DNA of 10,208 bases, taken from NCBI GenBank assembly GCA_964547135.1, contig CAZJMK010000093.1:1-10208 (forward strand), in the 5' to 3' direction. The number at the start of each line of letters is the position of its first letter. Position 1 is the stretch's first letter. Of the stretch, positions 1 through 6,094 are shown piece after piece. The stretch is from JAJXSS01 sp964547135. Lineage in GTDB: Bacteria > Planctomycetota > Phycisphaerae > Phycisphaerales > Phycisphaeraceae. Under the pieces are notes generated by a model that saw only the letters and a program-made list of their open reading frames with translations, did not search any database and was not told the DNA's origin. The position numbers were made by a program, and so were the translations under genes.

Positions 1-54
1 CTCCAAGCTCCAAGCTCCAAGCTCCAAGCTCCAAGCTCCAAGCTCCAAGCTCCA
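1..54. repeat. CTCCAAG heptamer tandem array
   Basis: Seven perfect copies of CTCCAAG followed by a partial CTCCA fill the first 54 bases. The array is cut by the window edge, so its true length is unknown. It lies in a gene-free stretch. A 7-bp unit of this purity can change copy number by slippage, but no reading frame here depends on it. Confidence 0.95.
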
Positions 55-252
55 GTCGTACAAGCTCACGGTTTCACGATCATCGGCCCTTTGCGTTCAT
101 TGCCACTCCCACCGCGCACCATCACCCCCGCTGGTGACAGCGCAGCCAACATTACACGTTGCCTTGTCCTTCAATATCGGCTGATGTCGTCCGTTTTCGG
201 CAATCTTTCAGGCCGACCCCAACACAAAGAAGTGGCCGAGTCCATTGTATCG

Positions 253-274
253 GTTAGCGCCGCGATTTATCGCG
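253..274 (+). repeat. Dispersed palindromic module, copy 1
   Basis: The core GCGCCGCGATTTATCGCG (257-274) contains the perfect inverted repeat CGCGAT-TT-ATCGCG and is preceded by GTTA. The same 22 bp recurs identically at 10003-10024 and, inverted with one mismatch, at 474-495. All three copies are intergenic. Confidence 0.85.
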
Positions 275-337
275 TCTGATCGATGATCTGGCGATCTGGT
301 GATTTGGCGATTATTGAATTGTTCACTCCTGATGTGG

Positions 338-357
338 CACCGCCGCCCTCGGCGGTG
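338..357. other. GC-rich stem-loop without T-tract
   Basis: Perfect 8-bp arms CACCGCCG and CGGCGGTG enclose a CCCT loop. No T-run follows on either strand, so it is not a standard intrinsic terminator. It is better read as a structured intergenic repeat. Confidence 0.6.
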
Positions 358-444
358 TGGTTGATCATAGTGGTTCACCCAGCCGGGGGCGGATGGGCCA
401 CAAAGCCAACCGACCAATTCGCCACAAAATGTACCATCACTCGT

Positions 445-495
445 CCACTTAGCCACTTGACCACTTCTTACAACGCGATAAATTGCGGCGCTAAC
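445..495 (-). repeat. Composite repeat: octamer stretch plus palindromic module
   Basis: On the minus strand this reads the palindromic module (474-495, one mismatch to the other two copies), a short linker, then AGTGGTCAAGTGGC octamers (445-470). The same order, palindrome then AGTGGTCAAGTG, appears at 10003-10090. The modules therefore seem to travel or be amplified together. Confidence 0.75.
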
Positions 496-747
496 CAGAC
501 CATTGATGCCGAGGGCTTTAGCCCCGGATTTTTCCCCTCAAACATCCGGCCCTGAAGGGCACGGCGTCAAAACTGCCGACGCCAAGCGTCCGCACTAAAC
601 AAATTCGAAATCCAACGGCTTCAACAGCGAGTCTGCGAGCGGACCCACCAATGACATGATGGATAATGGATAAAGGATAATGGATGCGGTTCAAACCCGG
701 AGTAGTCTGACCTGTACCCTCTCCGAACATGATCCATCCTCCATGAT

Positions 748-1593
748 TCATGACCCATCACAAAACACCCACGACCCATACCCTACCACCCGGTCGCGCC
801 CTGCACCTTCGCCCTCCGCTGCTGCGCTGTTACGCATATCCAATCGCACGCAATGCCAACCCAACTCCCTTGCCACGACCAACAGCCCCGCGATGGCGGT
901 GTGACCGCAGGCATCGGTTGGTTGCAACTGTTCCGCTGCCAACCGTTCGATTTTTTCCGCAGTGCGGGCATCGACGCGCTGGGCTTCCTCATCAGGCAAA
1001 AAATGGCTCAAATCGGAACTGACCACGATCAACGTTTCGTCATCGTTCGCCCAAGGCCGTAAAACTTCCGCCACCTGTTGCAGGCGGGTCTGCCCAAAAA
1101 GCAAGGGCAGCATCACAAACTCGCCCAGCACCTCCCTCAAAAACGGCAGCTCCACCTCCAACCCATGTTCCGATTCATGGGCCTGATCATTGATGGTGAT
1201 CACGCCATCGTCACACAATCGCGCCACCGATTGTGTATCCACTTTCACCTCGCCCAGTGGTGTCGCAAACGCTTGTGCCGAGCTGGTGACCAAACCTTGC
1301 ACCGTGACGCGATGTGCCGGGCCGATGAGTACAACTCGCCGGGTGTTGCGCCGCATTGATTCGTGCATCAGCGTGGCAAAGCCGGAGGCAGCCGTGTAAC
1401 CGCTGTAGGCATACCCGGCATGGGGCACGATGATCGCCCGGGGTCGATGAATGGTCGCGGGGTTTGACCGTTCATGTTGTGCCGCATCCTGCAACAGTCC
1501 ATGCACAACATGGCGCAACGGGCCGGGGTCCGCCGGGTAAAAAAGCCCTGCCACCGCAGGCTGACGCACCCAGGGTTTATCAGGGGTGAACAT
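748..1593 (-). CDS. Memo family protein (AmmeMemoRadiSam system protein B)
   Basis: This 281-residue protein matches the Memo family end to end. The family shares a fold with extradiol-type dioxygenases, and human MEMO1 is a metal-binding cytosolic protein. Visible family motifs are QPAVAGLFYP (11-20), VPHAGYAYSG (56-65), GPAH (91-94), ESEHGLEVELPFL (140-152), VSSDLSHF (191-198) and ACGHTAI (228-234). The candidate metal-site residues H58, H94, H197 and C229 are all present, so the protein looks intact. The bacterial role is not established. The family is named for its association with AMMECR1 and radical-SAM partners, but neither partner is in this window. The start is supported by AAGGA seven bases upstream of the ATG. 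The last codons run into repetitive GGGTCRTG-type sequence, so the extreme C-terminus may be lineage-specific. It is transcribed divergently from asnS. Confidence 0.93.
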   Translation of the reverse strand: MFTPDKPWVRQPAVAGLFYPADPGPLRHVVHGLLQDAAQHERSNPATIHRPRAIIVPHAGYAYSGYTAASGFATLMHESMRRNTRRVVLIGPAHRVTVQGLVTSSAQAFATPLGEVKVDTQSVARLCDDGVITINDQAHESEHGLEVELPFLREVLGEFVMLPLLFGQTRLQQVAEVLRPWANDDETLIVVSSDLSHFLPDEEAQRVDARTAEKIERLAAEQLQPTDACGHTAIAGLLVVARELGWHCVRLDMRNSAAAEGEGAGRDRVVGYGSWVFCDGS

Positions 1594-1643
1594 GATTTAT
1601 TCCTTGCACCAATGGCCGAGCAACTATTGATTCGTCCGCCGCT

Positions 1644-1816
1644 GCCCCCTCTCCCTCCGGGAGAGTGGGAGTGCTCGCTGCGCTCACATTAGGGTGAGGG
1701 CGTCTATGGTGTTGCTATTGATGAATAAATCATTGTTAAACGCGATGTTGCCAAACACGCCCTCACCCGGCCTCGACCAAAGGTCTCGGCCACCCTCTCC
1801 CGGAGGGAGAGGGGGC
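1644..1816. repeat. Paired 59-bp inverted repeats between divergent genes
   Basis: The left arm (1644-1702) begins GCCCCCTCTCCCTCCGGGAG and ends GTGAGGGCG. The right arm (1758-1816) is its imperfect reverse complement, matching closely at both ends and diverging in the middle. Each arm also contains its own CCCTC/GAGGG hairpin. The 55 bp between the arms (1703-1757) is AT-rich and is the most likely place for the promoters of the divergent Memo-family and asnS genes, though I find no strong -35/-10 pair. A related hairpin occurs at 8516-8552. Confidence 0.85.
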
Positions 1817-1860
1817 TTCAACCCAATATCATTTTAGCGCAACTGTCTGCTGCAAGTATC

Positions 1861-3387
1861 ATGTGCAGCATGAACGCCACCGCCATTCGTGACATTCTGC
1901 AAAACAAACTTACTTCCGACAGCAGCGTCACGCTGCAAGGCTGGGTGCGCAGTCGGCGTGACTCCAAGTCAGCCGGGGGTTTGTCCTTCATTGCGCTGCA
2001 TGATGGTTCATGCTTTGACACGTTGCAGATCGTCGCCCCCGGGACGCTCGCCAACTACACCACGGAAATCACCCGCATCACCGCCGGCTGCGCGCTCACC
2101 GTCACCGGAAAACTCGTGCCTTCACAGGGCAAAGGCCAAGCGTGGGAAGTGCAGGCCCAGTCAATCAGCGTCGTCGGTTGGGTCGATGACCCCGATACCT
2201 ACCCGATTCAACCCAAAGCCCACAGCTTCGAATACCTGCGCAGCGTCGCCCACCTGCGCCCCCGCACCAACACCTTCGGCGCCATCGCCCGGGTGCGCCA
2301 TTGCCTTTCCATGGCGGTGCACCGCTTCTTTCACGAACATGGGTTTTATTGGGTGCATACCCCGATCATCACCGCCAGCGATTGCGAAGGGGCCGGGGCG
2401 ATGTTCCGCGTTTCGACACTCGATTTGCAGAATCTGCCATTGAAGCAGAGTGGTCAAGTGGCGGAAGAGGGAAGTGGCCAAGTGGCGGAAGAAGGAAGTG
2501 GTCAAGTGGCCGAGTGGCCAAGTGGCCAAGTGCAGGAAAAGACAAATTCAAAATCAATGGTTGATTTCAGCAAAGACTTTTTCGGCAAGGAAGCGTTTTT
2601 GACCGTATCAGGTCAGCTCAATGTTGAAACCTATTGTTGTGCCTTGTCGAAGGTGTACACGTTCGGCCCGACGTTCCGAGCCGAGAACAGCAACACCACC
2701 CGGCACCTGTCCGAATTTTGGATGATCGAACCGGAAATCGCCTTTGCCAATCTGTCCGACGATGCCGACCTTGCCGAGGCGTTCCTCAAAACCATTTTCA
2801 CCGCCCTGCTGGCTGAGCGTGCCGATGACATGGCCTTTTTCGCCCAGCGGATCGACAAGGATTGCATCACCCGCCTGGAAAAAATGATCGCTGCCCCGTT
2901 TGCCCGCATGACCTACACGCAGGCGGTGGCCCAGTTGGAAAAAGCCGTGGCCGGGGGACGCAAGTTTGAGTTCCCCGTGCATTGGGGCATGGACCTGCAA
3001 AGCGAACACGAACGCTACCTCACGGAGGATTATGTCAACGGCCCGGTGGTACTGACCGATTACCCCAAAGCCATCAAAGCCTTTTACATGCGGCTCAATG
3101 ACGATGGCAAAACCGTGGCCGCCATGGACGTGCTGCTGCCGGGCGTGGGGGAAATCATCGGCGGATCACAACGCGAAGAACGTTTGTCCGTGCTCGATGC
3201 CCGCCTCGATGAAATGCACCTCAACAAACAGGTTTACGGGTGGTACCGTGATTTGCGACGTTACGGCACGGTGCCGCATGCCGGGTTTGGTTTGGGGTTT
3301 GAGCGAGCGATGCTTTATGCGACGGGCATGACCAACATTCGTGATGTGATACCCTACCCCCGCACACCCGGTCACGCGGAGTATTGA
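1861..3387 (+). CDS. asnS: Asparaginyl-tRNA synthetase with in-frame repeat insertion
   Basis: This class IIb synthetase charges tRNA-Asn with asparagine in the cytoplasm. An N-terminal OB-fold anticodon-binding domain (about 22-110, LQGWVRSRRDSK) precedes the catalytic core. Motif 2 is FRAENSNTTRHLSEFWMIEPE (272-292). Motif 3, GFGLGFERAML, lies near 475-485, and the family tail ends PYPRTPGHAEY. The 508 residues exceed the roughly 466 of the E. coli enzyme. Most of the excess is a repetitive block at about 197-225 (SGQVAEEG repeats, then SGQVAEWP), just after the conserved MFRVSTLDLQNLP and before VDFSKDFFGKEAFLTVSGQL. No Shine-Dalgarno sequence is clear. The start could be ATG 1861 or ATG 1870, and the second (MNATAIRD) fits family N-termini slightly better. 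All motifs are intact, so the enzyme is probably functional. Confidence 0.96.
   Translation: MCSMNATAIRDILQNKLTSDSSVTLQGWVRSRRDSKSAGGLSFIALHDGSCFDTLQIVAPGTLANYTTEITRITAGCALTVTGKLVPSQGKGQAWEVQAQSISVVGWVDDPDTYPIQPKAHSFEYLRSVAHLRPRTNTFGAIARVRHCLSMAVHRFFHEHGFYWVHTPIITASDCEGAGAMFRVSTLDLQNLPLKQSGQVAEEGSGQVAEEGSGQVAEWPSGQVQEKTNSKSMVDFSKDFFGKEAFLTVSGQLNVETYCCALSKVYTFGPTFRAENSNTTRHLSEFWMIEPEIAFANLSDDADLAEAFLKTIFTALLAERADDMAFFAQRIDKDCITRLEKMIAAPFARMTYTQAVAQLEKAVAGGRKFEFPVHWGMDLQSEHERYLTEDYVNGPVVLTDYPKAIKAFYMRLNDDGKTVAAMDVLLPGVGEIIGGSQREERLSVLDARLDEMHLNKQVYGWYRDLRRYGTVPHAGFGLGFERAMLYATGMTNIRDVIPYPRTPGHAEY
2449..2536 (+). repeat. AGTGGYCA octamer array inside asnS
   Basis: Eleven octamers (88 bp) lie within the asnS reading frame. 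Two 24-bp units (2449-2472 and 2473-2496, each AGTGGYCA-AGTGGCGG-AAGARGGA) are followed by five octamers close to AGTGGCCA. The same octamer is found in non-coding DNA at 445-470 (inverted), 6095-6120 (inverted), 9956-9968 and 10078-10088. This identifies the insert as a member of the dispersed repeat family rather than part of the ancestral gene. It encodes residues 197-225. Confidence 0.93.
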
Positions 3388-3434
3388 TGGGCATGTGCCC
3401 TGCGGTGTGTCGGTGTCGCTCGGCAGCACTCACG

Positions 3435-3466
3435 CCTGATCTTGGTCGTTCACGACGAAGATCAGG
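3435..3466 (+). terminator. Stem-loop downstream of asnS, possible transcription end
   Basis: CCTGATCTT (3435-3443) pairs perfectly with AAGATCAGG (3458-3466), with a further TCGT/ACGA pairing inside the loop. It lies about 48 bases after the asnS stop codon, which suits a 3' end signal. There is no T-tract after it, so it is not a standard intrinsic terminator. It may act as an mRNA-stabilising hairpin or be another repeat. Confidence 0.4.
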
Positions 3467-3517
3467 ATACTTGAACCCGCCATCACGACCGACGCCGACG
3501 CAAAGCGTCCGCGCTAA

Positions 3518-3691
3518 GAAACTGTTTCATAACTGGTTTGGGTGGGGCAGGTGTCCTTTGCTTGATTCTGAGCCGCGACCCCCGGGGGCGGTAGTGAGCG
3601 GTCGAAGAACCACGCGCTTCCGCTCGTGGCTCTGAGCAACACCAGTGTCCGCTCGTGGCTCCGAGTCCGGAAGGAGTTATGAAACAGTTTC
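3518..3691. mobile_element. 174-bp MITE-like element with 17-bp perfect terminal inverted repeats
   Basis: The ends are perfect 17-bp inverted repeats: GAAACTGTTTCATAACT at 3518-3534 and its reverse complement at 3675-3691. TAA flanks both sides (3515-3517 and 3692-3694), as expected of a 3-bp target duplication. The interior has no transposase gene, so it would be a non-autonomous element. Removing it restores a sequence, GCGTCCGCGCTAAACG, that matches an uninterrupted repeat at 586-600 (GCGTCCGCACTAAAC). A 3-bp TNA-type duplication is typical of some IS5-family groups, but assignment to a family is only a suggestion. The interior is GC-rich and contains a CGCTCGTGGCTC motif twice. Confidence 0.75.
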
Positions 3692-3709
3692 TAAACGTGG
3701 AAAAATCAT

Positions 3710-3738
3710 TTGGCGATTGGGCAATTGGACGTTAAAAT
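3710..3738 (+). promoter_or_regulatory. Candidate promoter for the tRNA gene
   Basis: TTGGCG (3710-3715) and TAAAAT (3733-3738) are separated by 17 bp and resemble sigma-70-type -35 and -10 boxes. Initiation would fall about 50 bases before the tRNA. The -35 lies in TTTGGCGATT sequence that also occurs at 302-312, so chance within a repeat is possible. Confidence 0.35.
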
Positions 3739-3794
3739 GTTGCCCCTTCACGGAACCCAGGGTTGAGCATGACTCGACCCGCACCCGTGCATGA

Positions 3795-3868
3795 GCCGAC
3801 GTAGCTCAACTGGTTAGAGCGAGGGACTCATAAGCCCTAGGTTGGTGGTTCGAGTCCACCCGTCGGCA
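3795..3868 (+). tRNA. tRNA with CAT anticodon (elongator Met or Ile2)
   Basis: The 74-nt sequence folds as a full cloverleaf. The 7-bp acceptor stem is GCCGACG/CGTCGGC, the D-arm GCTC/GAGC, the anticodon loop CTCATAA with anticodon CAT at 3829-3831, and the T-arm GGTGG-TTCGAGT-CCACC, followed by discriminator A. CCA is not encoded. The anticodon stem AGGGA/GCCCT has an A-G mismatch next to the loop. It lacks the features of an initiator, since the first acceptor pair G-C is intact. A CAT anticodon does not distinguish elongator methionine from lysidine-modified isoleucine tRNA by eye. A TTTTT run begins directly after the discriminator base and may help end transcription. Confidence 0.96.
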
Positions 3869-3933
3869 TTTTTCACTTCCCCAAACCGTCGGCTATGTCG
3901 ATATGTCATCCGGTGATACACATGGCCTAGCAT

Positions 3934-4725
3934 TTGCCCTTGGAACCGCAATTACCCATTCTCTGGCCCCGGCTCTACCGGCTGTTCACCTGGTACGCCT
4001 GTCGCCTCTTGGGCAAGCACTTCACCGGGGTACGCATTTCCAAGCAAGGCCCGGTGCCCGCCAACCTCAAAGACGAACCGGTGGTGATTTACCTCAATCA
4101 CCCCTCATGGTGGGACCCGATGGTCGGTCTGGCTTTGGCACGACTCTGTTTTGCCGACCGGCAGCATTACGCCCCGATCGACGCCAAGGCCCTCGAACGT
4201 TACCGCTTTTTTGCCCATCTGGGTTTTTTCGGCATTCAGCCCGGTACCACCGCAGGCGGCACACGCTTTCTGCGCACCGCTTTACGCATCACCCGTACCG
4301 AACGTGCCATGTTATGGGTCACCGCCCAAGGCCACTTCACCGACCCGCGTAAGCGCCCCGTACAATTGCAGGCTGGACTTGCGCATCTGGCACAACGCAT
4401 GACCCGTGGCTGGATCGTGCCCTTGGCGTTGGACTACCCTTTCTGGGATCAGAAACACCCGGAAGTGTTGCTGCGTTTTGGTTCGCCCATCGACCCCCGG
4501 CAATACCAATCATGGCAGGTGGAACCAATCAATGATCACCTGGCGCAGCAACTTGCGCAGGTGCAAGACGCATTGACCGAGGAAGCGACGACCCGACAGG
4601 CTGAGCGGTTCACCGCCCTGATCGATGGCAGTGTGGGTACGCACAAGGTGTACGATGCCTGGGGTTGGCTGCGTGCCAAGGTCGCCGGCCAAACGTTTAC
4701 CCGTGAACATCAGGTGACCCGATGA
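3934..4725 (+). CDS. Lysophospholipid acyltransferase family protein (PlsC-like)
   Basis: This 263-residue protein carries the glycerolipid acyltransferase signature NHPSWWD (55-61), in which H56 and D61 form the catalytic HX4D pair. A second block, PIDAKALERYRFFAHLGFFGI (81-101), and a third, VTAQGHFTDPRKRP (129-142), fall where PlsC-family proteins carry acceptor-phosphate binding elements. The third departs from the usual FPEGTRS, which suggests an acceptor other than simple lysophosphatidate. The frame is closed by TAG at 3928 and no ATG is available near the N-terminus. Translation must therefore begin at TTG 3934 or TTG 3940, and no clear Shine-Dalgarno sequence precedes either. It overlaps the following glycosyltransferase gene by ATGA, so the two are almost certainly co-translated. 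A paired role in making an acylated sugar lipid or carotenoid ester is inferred from that linkage. Confidence 0.88.
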   Translation: MPLEPQLPILWPRLYRLFTWYACRLLGKHFTGVRISKQGPVPANLKDEPVVIYLNHPSWWDPMVGLALARLCFADRQHYAPIDAKALERYRFFAHLGFFGIQPGTTAGGTRFLRTALRITRTERAMLWVTAQGHFTDPRKRPVQLQAGLAHLAQRMTRGWIVPLALDYPFWDQKHPEVLLRFGSPIDPRQYQSWQVEPINDHLAQQLAQVQDALTEEATTRQAERFTALIDGSVGTHKVYDAWGWLRAKVAGQTFTREHQVTR

Positions 4726-5885
4726 CCATGGTGATTTTGACCAGTGTGCTGGCAGGTTTGGCGGCATTGCCGTTGATGATGTTCGCCATGAACACCTGGC
4801 TGTATCGCCGACTGCCCCCGGTGGCGACATGGGCCGACGATCGCGGCAACGCAACACCGACAGCGCCAGCCGTATCGCTGCTCATTCCGGCTCGGAACGA
4901 GGAAGCGGGCATCGCCGAGTGTGTTCAGTCAGCCCTGGCCGGCGAAGGCGTTGACCTTGAAGTGATTGTGATGGACGATCACTCGACCGACCGCACCGCT
5001 GACATTGTGCGCAAGCTCGCTCATGATGATGCACGGGTGCGTTTGGTTTCAGCTCCGCCGTTGCCTGCGGGTTGGTGTGGCAAGCAACATGCCTGCTACC
5101 AGCTTGCCCAGGCTGCCCGACACGAAATCATGGTGTGGATTGATGCGGATGTGCGATTGCAACCCGATGCGTTGGCGCGACTGGCACAAGCCATGCAACA
5201 GCAACCGCGCAGCGCACTGCTCAGCGGCGTACCCGCTCAAATCACCGGCAGCTTCCTTGAACATTTACTGATTCCGTTGATTCACGTGGTGTTGCTGGGG
5301 TATCTGCCGATGTTCATGATGCGACTGACCAATAAACCCAATTTTTCCGCCGGTTGCGGGCAGTTGTTCGTCGCCCGGCGAAGTGCGTACCTGCAATGCG
5401 GGGGTCACAGTGACCCCTTGGTGCGCGGGTCGTTGCATGATGGGGTGAAGCTGCCGCGTGCCTTTCGAAAACACGGACTGCACACGGATTTGTGCGATGC
5501 TACCGACCTGGCGAGTTGTCGAATGTATCAGGGCGCGGTGCAGACCTGGAAGGGTTTGGCGAAAAACGCCACCGAGGGCATGGCTGGTGCGGTAGCGATT
5601 GTGCCCTGGTCGATTTTGTTGATCGGAGGACATGTGCTGCCCTGGCTGGGTTTGCTGATGTTCGACAAACATTCGTTGCCGGCGAGGTTGTGCCTCTTGG
5701 CGGTGATATGCACCATGGCGATGCGCGCGATGGTCGCAGCCCGATTTGGTCAGTCGGCCATGGGGGTGATTTTTCATCCGCTGAGTGTGCTGCTGCTGGT
5801 GGCGATTCAGTGGTATGCACTCATTCGTGCGCGAACGGGCAAGGGTTCGGACTGGAAAGGCAGGGCGTATGTGACGGGGGGATGA
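4722..5885 (+). CDS. Membrane-anchored family 2 glycosyltransferase, CrtQ/HpnB-like
   Basis: This 387-residue GT-A-fold enzyme transfers sugar from a nucleotide donor. An N-terminal membrane segment (about 4-24) precedes the catalytic domain. PAVSLLIPARNEE (49-61) begins the domain, DDHSTDRT (85-92) is the first acidic motif, and DAD (141-143) is the metal-binding DxD. GWCGKQHACYQLA (117-129) and GCGQLFVARRSAY (211-223) are typical of carotenoid- and hopanoid-associated members. D240 in LHDGVKL is the likely base, and QTWKG (274-278) fits the acceptor-side motif. Two or three hydrophobic segments (about 287-314, 320-340 and 346-369) close the protein. The substrate cannot be read from the sequence. 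Coupling to an acyltransferase parallels CrtQ and CrtO of staphyloxanthin synthesis, where a carotenoid acid is glycosylated and then acylated, though the gene order here is reversed. The start is set by the ATGA overlap. Confidence 0.9.
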   Translation: MTMVILTSVLAGLAALPLMMFAMNTWLYRRLPPVATWADDRGNATPTAPAVSLLIPARNEEAGIAECVQSALAGEGVDLEVIVMDDHSTDRTADIVRKLAHDDARVRLVSAPPLPAGWCGKQHACYQLAQAARHEIMVWIDADVRLQPDALARLAQAMQQQPRSALLSGVPAQITGSFLEHLLIPLIHVVLLGYLPMFMMRLTNKPNFSAGCGQLFVARRSAYLQCGGHSDPLVRGSLHDGVKLPRAFRKHGLHTDLCDATDLASCRMYQGAVQTWKGLAKNATEGMAGAVAIVPWSILLIGGHVLPWLGLLMFDKHSLPARLCLLAVICTMAMRAMVAARFGQSAMGVIFHPLSVLLLVAIQWYALIRARTGKGSDWKGRAYVTGG

Positions 5886-5908
5886 GCATTTGGAATATCG
5901 AATTTATC

Positions 5909-6086
5909 AAGCCAAGAACGAGGCTGGCAAGCCGAGGGCTTGGGTATGGTTTAGTGAATCAGTTGGTCGGTAGGTCGGTTAATCGGCAAGAATCAATGCA
6001 GTCTGGCCGAGTAACCGATTCACTGATTCACCGATTAACCAACCAGAATACCCAAGCCCTCGGCCTGCCGGCCTCGTTCTTGGCTT
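5909..6086. repeat. Large imperfect inverted repeat, 39-bp arms
   Basis: The left arm at 5909-5947 (AAGCCAAGAACGAGG...CTTGGGTAT) and the right arm at 6048-6086 are reverse complements with only two mismatches over 39 bp. The 100-bp interior continues the partial symmetry with GGTTAATCGG/AGTGAATCA-type sequence in opposite orientations. In effect two copies of one dispersed repeat lie head to head. A third, diverged copy is at 8424-8500. No open reading frame of interest lies inside. Confidence 0.9.
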
Positions 6087-6094
6087 GGTTCTGC

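Larger units (their letters stand above)
55..747. other. Gene-free, repeat-rich intergenic stretch
   Basis: I see no convincing gene here: the open frames are short, have no family resemblance and run through repeats. The stretch holds two copies of a palindromic module (253-274 and, inverted, 474-495) and an inverted AGTGGYCA octamer stretch (445-470). It also has a GC hairpin at 338-357 with 8-bp arms CACCGCCG/CGGCGGTG and a GGCGTC/GACGCC hairpin at 563-583. A repeat ending GCGTCCGCACTAAAC lies at 575-600 and runs into CAAATTCGAAATCC. At 658-686 there is GGATAATGGATAAAGG-type short tandem sequence. It lies downstream of the minus-strand Memo-family gene and may include its 3' end signals. 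Confidence 0.6.

Noticed and set aside
91..747. Several open frames of 60-90 codons in the first 750 bases
   Set aside because: They run through palindromic and octamer repeats, lack ribosome-binding sites and show no family resemblance.
1889..2443. Second open frame inside asnS
   Set aside because: It is an out-of-frame shadow of the OB-fold and early catalytic region, with no motif of its own.
2449..2536. Octamer array considered as a CRISPR or as a frameshifting site
   Set aside because: There are no spacers between the units, and the reading frame is continuous through the array with conserved AsnRS sequence on both sides.
3518..3691. Inverted-repeat element considered as a tRNA-linked attachment site or integron attC
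   Set aside because: It is not a duplication of tRNA sequence and no integrase is present. Perfect terminal repeats plus TAA flanks fit a MITE better.
3903..4352. ATG-started frame of 149 codons overlapping the acyltransferase, considered as its true start
   Set aside because: It is in a different frame from the NHPSWWD motif, and its peptide is Pro/Arg/His-rich without similarity to the family.
5265..5777. Minus-strand open frame of 170 codons opposite the glycosyltransferase
   Set aside because: It is antisense to a well-supported GT2 gene, its composition is rich in His, Gln and Arg, and it has no recognisable domain.
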